From positions 868,001 to 932,000 of the forward strand of contig NZ_JAMHIW010000001.1 of NCBI RefSeq assembly GCF_023896955.1: DNA of 64,000 nt, written 5' to 3'. Below are positions 60,008 to 64,000 of the stretch, one piece after another. The DNA is from Micromonospora sp. RHAY321. Its GTDB lineage: Bacteria > Actinomycetota > Actinomycetes > Mycobacteriales > Micromonosporaceae. The notes under the pieces were generated by a model. It made no database searches. It saw nothing but the letters and a program-made list of their open reading frames with translations, and was not told where the DNA came from. A program made the translations under genes and the position numbers. Positions within the stretch are counted from its first letter, which is position 1. Each line of letters opens with the position of its first letter.

Positions 60008-62008
60008 CTACCGGCCACCGACGATCCGGCGGGCGACCGCCAGCAGGTACTCCTTGCGGTCCAGCGGGTTGTGGTCCCAGCGGGGCCGGGTGGGAGCCGG
60101 ACCGCGCACCGGACGGTACCGGTCGAACGCGGTCTCCAGGACGCCCTCGCCCCGGGTCAGCGCCGGTAGCCGGCGCTCCAACGCGTGTACCCGGCCCGCC
60201 GGGATCTCCCCCTCCACCAGGTACGACGTGCCCTGCCCGGTGGTGTTGGCGGGCACCGCGTCCAGCCGGGCGAGGGCGGGAAGCAGGGTGCCGAGGATGT
60301 CACCCGGCACCTCCAGCCGGAACCGGTGCACGGGTTCGTGGACTCGGGTGCCGGCCCGGGTGAGTGCGGTCATCAACACCAACGGGGTGAGATTGCGGAA
60401 GTCCCCGGCGGTGCTGGACATGCTCTTGTCGAAGGTGCCGTGGGAGTGGCTCTGCCGGGCCCAGTAGCCGGCGTGGTTCATCGTCACCTCACAGTCGGGA
60501 ACCTGCCAGCCGTGCGGTCCCTGACGCAGCGTCCGGTGCACGGTCTCCTCGACTGCGGCGAAGAACGCCGGCGGCATCGAGCCCAGTTCGACGCCGAGCC
60601 GGAAGCTCACCCCGGCGCCCGTCGGTGCCGGGGCCACCCGCAGCCCGACGGTGGCCAGGAAGGGGTTGGGCGCCACGGCGATCACCTCGACCGCCGCGCC
60701 CACGCCGCAGAGCCGCTCCACGTGCACCGTGCTGCTCTCCCGGAACGTCACCGCCACCCCGAAGTCGTCGGCCAGGGTGGCCTGGATGACCTCCTTCTGC
60801 ACCTCGCCGTAGAGCGAGAGGGTCATCTCGTGCTGCCGGTCGTCCTGTCGCAGGTTGATCAGCGGATCCTGCTCGGCGAGCTGACTCAGCGCGGCATGCG
60901 CCGCGACCCGGTCGGCGGACCGCGCCGGGACCACGACGGTCTCCAGGGTGGGTGGCGCGAAGTGACGGTCCCCGCCGGCGCGCTCCGGAGGTACGCCGAC
61001 CGGGTCGCCGATCCGCGCGTCCGTCAGGCCCCACAGCCGGGCGATGTGGCCCGCGCCGACCGACGACGCCGCGACGTCGGCTCCGTCGGCGACGACGCGT
61101 ACGGCGGTCACCAGGGCCGCGCCGGCGGCGCCGATCCGGATCCGGTCCCGGACCCGGATGGTGCCGGCGAAGAGCCGGACCAGAGCGATCTTCTCTCCCG
61201 CCGGGCCGCGCTCGATGGCGAACACGGTGCCGGAGACCGGGGCGTGGGCGTCGCCCCGAACCGTGGGCAGCAGCTCGGTGATGCCGGCGATCAGCGCGTC
61301 CACTCCGGCGCCGGTGATGGCCGAGCCGGCGAACACCGGCTGGACCAACGCCCGGCAGGTCCAGTCCGCCAGCGCGCGGCGCAGCCGTGGGTACGGCAGC
61401 GCTGACTCGTCCGCCACCCAGTCGGCGAGCAGTGCGTCGTCCTGCCCACCGAGGAGGTCGAGCAGCCGGTCGGCGAACGCGTCGTCGGCGGGGCCGTACG
61501 GCGTGTAGCGGGCACCCCGGGTGCCGGGCGCCGCCACCGACCCCATCGCCACCACGGCCGGGGTCAGCTTCTCCGCTACGGCCCGCGACATCCGCTCCGG
61601 GTCGGCCCCGGCCCGGTCGACCTTGTTGAGGAAGATCAGCGTCGGGATGCGCAGCCGGCGCAGGGTGCGCATCAGCACCCGGGTCTGCGGCTGGACGCCC
61701 TCGACCGCGGAGATCACCAGCACCGCGCCGTCGAGCACACCGAGCACACGCTCGACCTCGGCGATGAAATCCGGGTGGCCGGGCGTGTCGATCAGGTTCA
61801 CCGTCACGTCGTCCAGCACGAAGGAGACAACGGCGGAGCGGATGGTGATGCCGCGTTGGCGTTCCAGCGCCAGGGAGTCGGTGCGGGTACTGCCCGCGTC
61901 GACGCTGCCGAGGCTGTCGGTCACGCCGACGGCGTACAGCAGCCGCTCGGTCAGACTGGTCTTACCGGCATCGACGTGCGCCAGGATGCCGAGGTTGAGG
62001 GTTTTCAC
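60008..62008 (-). CDS. TetM/OtrA-type ribosomal protection GTPase
   Basis: This 666-residue EF-G-like GTPase has AHVDAGKTSLTERLLY (P-loop), the GITI switch 1 region, DTPGH, NKVDRAG, followed by EF-G domains II-V. The domain IV region (VTMNHAGYWARQSHSHGTFDKSM) resembles Tet(M)/OtrA. Such proteins displace tetracycline from the ribosome. Antibiotic resistance is a family property, not shown here. The start is GTG at 62008 with AAGGA 11 nt upstream. The N-terminus overlaps an upstream ORF in a different frame. Confidence 0.92.
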   Translation of the reverse strand: MKTLNLGILAHVDAGKTSLTERLLYAVGVTDSLGSVDAGSTRTDSLALERQRGITIRSAVVSFVLDDVTVNLIDTPGHPDFIAEVERVLGVLDGAVLVISAVEGVQPQTRVLMRTLRRLRIPTLIFLNKVDRAGADPERMSRAVAEKLTPAVVAMGSVAAPGTRGARYTPYGPADDAFADRLLDLLGGQDDALLADWVADESALPYPRLRRALADWTCRALVQPVFAGSAITGAGVDALIAGITELLPTVRGDAHAPVSGTVFAIERGPAGEKIALVRLFAGTIRVRDRIRIGAAGAALVTAVRVVADGADVAASSVGAGHIARLWGLTDARIGDPVGVPPERAGGDRHFAPPTLETVVVPARSADRVAAHAALSQLAEQDPLINLRQDDRQHEMTLSLYGEVQKEVIQATLADDFGVAVTFRESSTVHVERLCGVGAAVEVIAVAPNPFLATVGLRVAPAPTGAGVSFRLGVELGSMPPAFFAAVEETVHRTLRQGPHGWQVPDCEVTMNHAGYWARQSHSHGTFDKSMSSTAGDFRNLTPLVLMTALTRAGTRVHEPVHRFRLEVPGDILGTLLPALARLDAVPANTTGQGTSYLVEGEIPAGRVHALERRLPALTRGEGVLETAFDRYRPVRGPAPTRPRWDHNPLDRKEYLLAVARRIVGGR

Positions 62009-62072
62009 GCAGCGCCATGTCCTTCAGGTAGGTGACAGGTCCCTTCTGGTCGGACATCGACGCAGCGCGCAT
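61962..62072 (-). CDS. 36-codon upstream ORF overlapping the tet-like gene
   Basis: ATG at 62072 follows GGGAG by 5 nt. The ORF reads through MSDQKGPVTYLKDMALRE and then runs out of frame across the first 47 bp of the ribosome protection gene. Ribosomes translating it would open or block the GTG start. A shorter start at 62057 is also possible. Its early part looks protein-like. The rest is the shifted frame of the GTPase gene. Confidence 0.55.
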   Translation of the reverse strand: MRAASMSDQKGPVTYLKDMALRENPQPRHPGARRCR

Positions 62073-62185
62073 TGCTACTCCCTGGAGGCCGGTGGCGATT
62101 TCGGGTAGTTCATCAGCCCTTCGGACGGGCGAGCAACCGATTAACGACGGGGCGGCGGTGGTGCTGGCCAGCGACGCAACGCATT

Positions 62186-62204
62186 GCGGAAGGAAGACTT
62201 CCGC
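62186..62204. promoter_or_regulatory. Inverted repeat upstream of the WYL regulator
   Basis: GCGGAAG-GAAGA-CTTCCGC is a perfect 7-bp inverted repeat, 21 bp before the WYL gene ATG. AGACTT near 62215 may be the -10. Candidate autoregulatory site. Confidence 0.5.
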
Positions 62205-62225
62205 GATTGCTGCCAGACTTGCCAC

Positions 62226-63185
62226 ATGGTGGAGACCTCCGTGCGGCTGCTGCGGCTACTCGCCCTGCTGCAGGGCCACCGGGACTGGTCGGGCACGGAA
62301 CTGGCCGACCGGTTGGCGGTCAGCACCCGCACCGTACGCACCGACGTCGAACGGCTGCGGGTGCTCGGCTACCGGATCGAGTCACGCCCCGGTGTCGCGG
62401 GCGGCTACCGCCTCGGCGCGGGGTCCGCCCTGCCACCGCTGCTGCTCGACGACGACGAGGCGGTGGCGGTGGCCGTCGGCCTGCGGGCGGCCGCGTCCGG
62501 TTCGGTACGCGGCATCGAGGAGACCTCGCTGCGGGCGCTGGCCAAGCTGGAGCAGGCGCTGCCGTCGCGGTTGCGGCACCGGGTGGACGCGCTGCGCACC
62601 GCGACTGTCTCCGCGGCGGCCGGCGGCCCGACCGTGGACGCCGCGACGCTCACCGCCGTCTCCACCGCCGTGCACCGCCGGGAGCGGCTGCGCTTCGACT
62701 ACGCCGGGCACGACGGCACGGCGAGTGTCCGCGACGTTGAGCCGTACCGGCTGGTCTACACCGGCCGGCGGTGGTACCTGCTGGGCTGGGACGCCGACCG
62801 GGCGGACTGGCGGACCTTCCGCGCCGACCGGATCCAGCCCCGGGTGCCGACCGGTCCGCGCTTCACACCCCGGGAGCCCCCGGGTGGCGACGCCGTCGCG
62901 CACGTGCTGCGCGGCGTCGGCTCGACGGCCTGGCCGCACCCGGCCCGGGTACGCCTGCACGCGCCGGCCGACGGGATGGCGCAGCGGATCCCCGCCACGG
63001 CGGGCCTGCTGGAGGCGATCGACGAGCAGAGCTGCCTGCTGCACACCGGTGGCGAGTCGCTGGGCAACCTGGCCGCCTTCCTCGGCACCCTGGAGGTGGA
63101 CTTCGACGTACTCGACCCACCGGAGTTGCGCACCGTCATCCGGGGCGTCGCCGCCCGGTTCGGCCGCGCTGGTCAGGCGTCGTAG
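62226..63185 (+). CDS. WYL-domain transcription regulator
   Basis: The protein has 319 residues. An N-terminal HTH_11 (GHRDWSGTELADRLAVSTRTVRTDVERL) is followed by a WYL domain with RWYLLGWDADRADWRTFRADRI and a WCX C-terminal region. WYL proteins respond to nucleotides or oligonucleotides and often control DNA damage or defence genes. It is divergent from the tet-like gene, with an inverted repeat in the 150-bp gap. Targets are unknown; it could regulate that gene. Confidence 0.92.
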   Translation: MVETSVRLLRLLALLQGHRDWSGTELADRLAVSTRTVRTDVERLRVLGYRIESRPGVAGGYRLGAGSALPPLLLDDDEAVAVAVGLRAAASGSVRGIEETSLRALAKLEQALPSRLRHRVDALRTATVSAAAGGPTVDAATLTAVSTAVHRRERLRFDYAGHDGTASVRDVEPYRLVYTGRRWYLLGWDADRADWRTFRADRIQPRVPTGPRFTPREPPGGDAVAHVLRGVGSTAWPHPARVRLHAPADGMAQRIPATAGLLEAIDEQSCLLHTGGESLGNLAAFLGTLEVDFDVLDPPELRTVIRGVAARFGRAGQAS

Positions 63186-63231
63186 CAGCCGTCGCAGGGC
63201 GGGCCGAACCGGAGGCGTGGCACGCGTCGGT

Positions 63232-64000
63232 CTACGGTTGCGGGACCAGCCGGAAGGACTGCGCGGCGGTGCCGTTGCAGGTGTACTGGATGAGCTGGAC
63301 ACTGTCCGCCGTGGACGCGGCCGGCACGTCGAGGCACTTGCCACTGTTGCGGTTGACCAGGCGGTAGTAGCCGCCACCCTCGGACTCCGCCCGCCACTGC
63401 TGGTTGTTGCCGCCGCTGTAGGACCAGAGCTGGATGGGCGCCGAGTCGGCGGTCGACACGTTGGTCACGTCGAGCACCTGAGCGCTGTTGTTGCGGTTGT
63501 TGACCCGCAGGTAGCCGCCGCTGGTCGGCGCGAACTGGTACTGCTGCGCGGCGCTGTTGTTGCAGGTGTACTGCTGGATGGCGGTGCCGTTCGCGGTGGC
63601 GGCGGCCCGCGCGTCGACGCACTTCCCGCTCGCCCGGTTGACCACGGTGTGCCAGGCCGTCGGCGAGATCGGGCCGGTCGGGGTGGGCGTCGGGGTGGGT
63701 GCGGTGCCGGCCCCGGCGAGCCAGTGCAGGCCGTCGATCAGCAGCCGGTTCTGCGGCTCGCTGTCGAAGGTGGACGACAGCCCGGTGTTGGTGTTGTAGT
63801 CCATCGCGTTGTGCCCGAAGTTGGCGTACAGCATCTTGAACCGCTTGTTGCTCCAGACGAGCGGGTAGTAGCCGCTGTACCAGGACTGGTTGGGGTCGGT
63901 GCCGACCGGGAAGCTGGACGGGTCGATCGAGGCGAGGATGTCGATGTCCGGGTTCTGCCGGAGGTCGTTGTTCCAGGAGTACCACTCGCTGATCGACGAC
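63232..64000 (-). CDS. ThuA - ricin-lectin protein, 3' part (start outside window)
   Basis: The frame is open to the right edge, so the N-terminus is missing. The visible part (about 256 residues) starts with the end of a ThuA domain (WYSWNNDLRQNPDIDIL ... FKMLYANFGHNAMDY). A PTPTPTPT linker and a ricin-type beta-trefoil follow, with HTVVNRASGKCVDARAAATA, QQYQFAPTSGGYLRVNN and YRLVNRNSGKCLDVPAAST repeats. This indicates a secreted sugar-processing protein with a carbohydrate-binding lectin. The stop is TAG at 63234-63232. Confidence 0.88.
   Translation of the reverse strand, partial: SSISEWYSWNNDLRQNPDIDILASIDPSSFPVGTDPNQSWYSGYYPLVWSNKRFKMLYANFGHNAMDYNTNTGLSSTFDSEPQNRLLIDGLHWLAGAGTAPTPTPTPTGPISPTAWHTVVNRASGKCVDARAAATANGTAIQQYTCNNSAAQQYQFAPTSGGYLRVNNRNNSAQVLDVTNVSTADSAPIQLWSYSGGNNQQWRAESEGGGYYRLVNRNSGKCLDVPAASTADSVQLIQYTCNGTAAQSFRLVPQP

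Overview
The window reads as a piece of a high-GC actinobacterial chromosome, most likely family Micromonosporaceae (Micromonospora-like). The evidence is very high GC with GC-rich third codon positions in every gene, frequent GTG starts, many start codons sitting 6-8 nt behind a TANNNT -10 element (leaderless mRNAs), and gene families typical of that group (class F sortase, SigE-type sigma factor, snapalysin, mycothiol-type DinB-like isomerase, CGNR regulator). No rRNA, tRNA, IS element, prophage or CRISPR array was seen. The family-level assignment is an inference and was not checked by search.

Layout. 1-16 kb: partial membrane protein, secreted PHB-depolymerase-like esterase, MocR regulator with LysE exporter, MBL hydrolase, archease convergent with RNA ligase RtcB, SDR, two membrane proteins, a YkgJ-pentapeptide fusion, divergent MarR/MFS pair, RNase HI and a lycopene cyclase. 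15.6-32 kb: secreted protein plus class F sortase, CorA, GDSL esterase, YchJ, VOC/SRPBCC proteins, an MFS pump behind a candidate translational attenuator, a TM-helix channel protein with TQVV repeats, slipin, RraA-like protein, Tat-exported amidase, a GltB-like flavoprotein, two GNATs, DinB with an SOS-like box, and an Rpf/LysM cell-wall hydrolase under a c-di-AMP riboswitch. 32-46 kb: ThuA-like protein, HtpG, SDR, secreted M15-like and M28 peptidases, a large hybrid sensor kinase, an anti-sigma-like protein with its SigE-family sigma factor and a divergent DUF3152 lipoprotein, and a secreted snapalysin-trypsin fusion. 46-64 kb: ArsR/MFS pair, AMIN-like protein, response regulator-kinase-GerMN lipoprotein operon, TetR/DHA2 pump, DinB-like isomerase, CGNR regulator divergent from two oxidoreductases, a second RtcB, a small ORF with its own promoter and terminator, a TetM/OtrA-type ribosome protection GTPase with an overlapping upstream ORF, a WYL regulator, and a ThuA-ricin-lectin protein cut by the window edge.

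Themes. Four themes recur. (i) Drug and stress response: several efflux pumps, most with a local regulator and a visible palindromic operator; ribosome protection; and two RtcB RNA ligases. (ii) Cell-envelope turnover: Rpf, amidase, M15-like enzyme, sortase and secreted proteases. (iii) Small leader ORFs and RNA structures in front of resistance or repair genes: the MFS pump at 20868-22136, rtcB2 and the tet-like GTPase. (iv) Promoter architecture legible by eye: paired ECF promoters, a CRP-like site plus riboswitch, an SOS box and symmetric leaderless promoters. The best candidate for an undescribed regulatory element is the 5-codon leader plus Shine-Dalgarno-sequestering stem upstream of the MFS gene. 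All regulatory calls rest on reading the sequence and have not been tested by folding software, alignment or database search.
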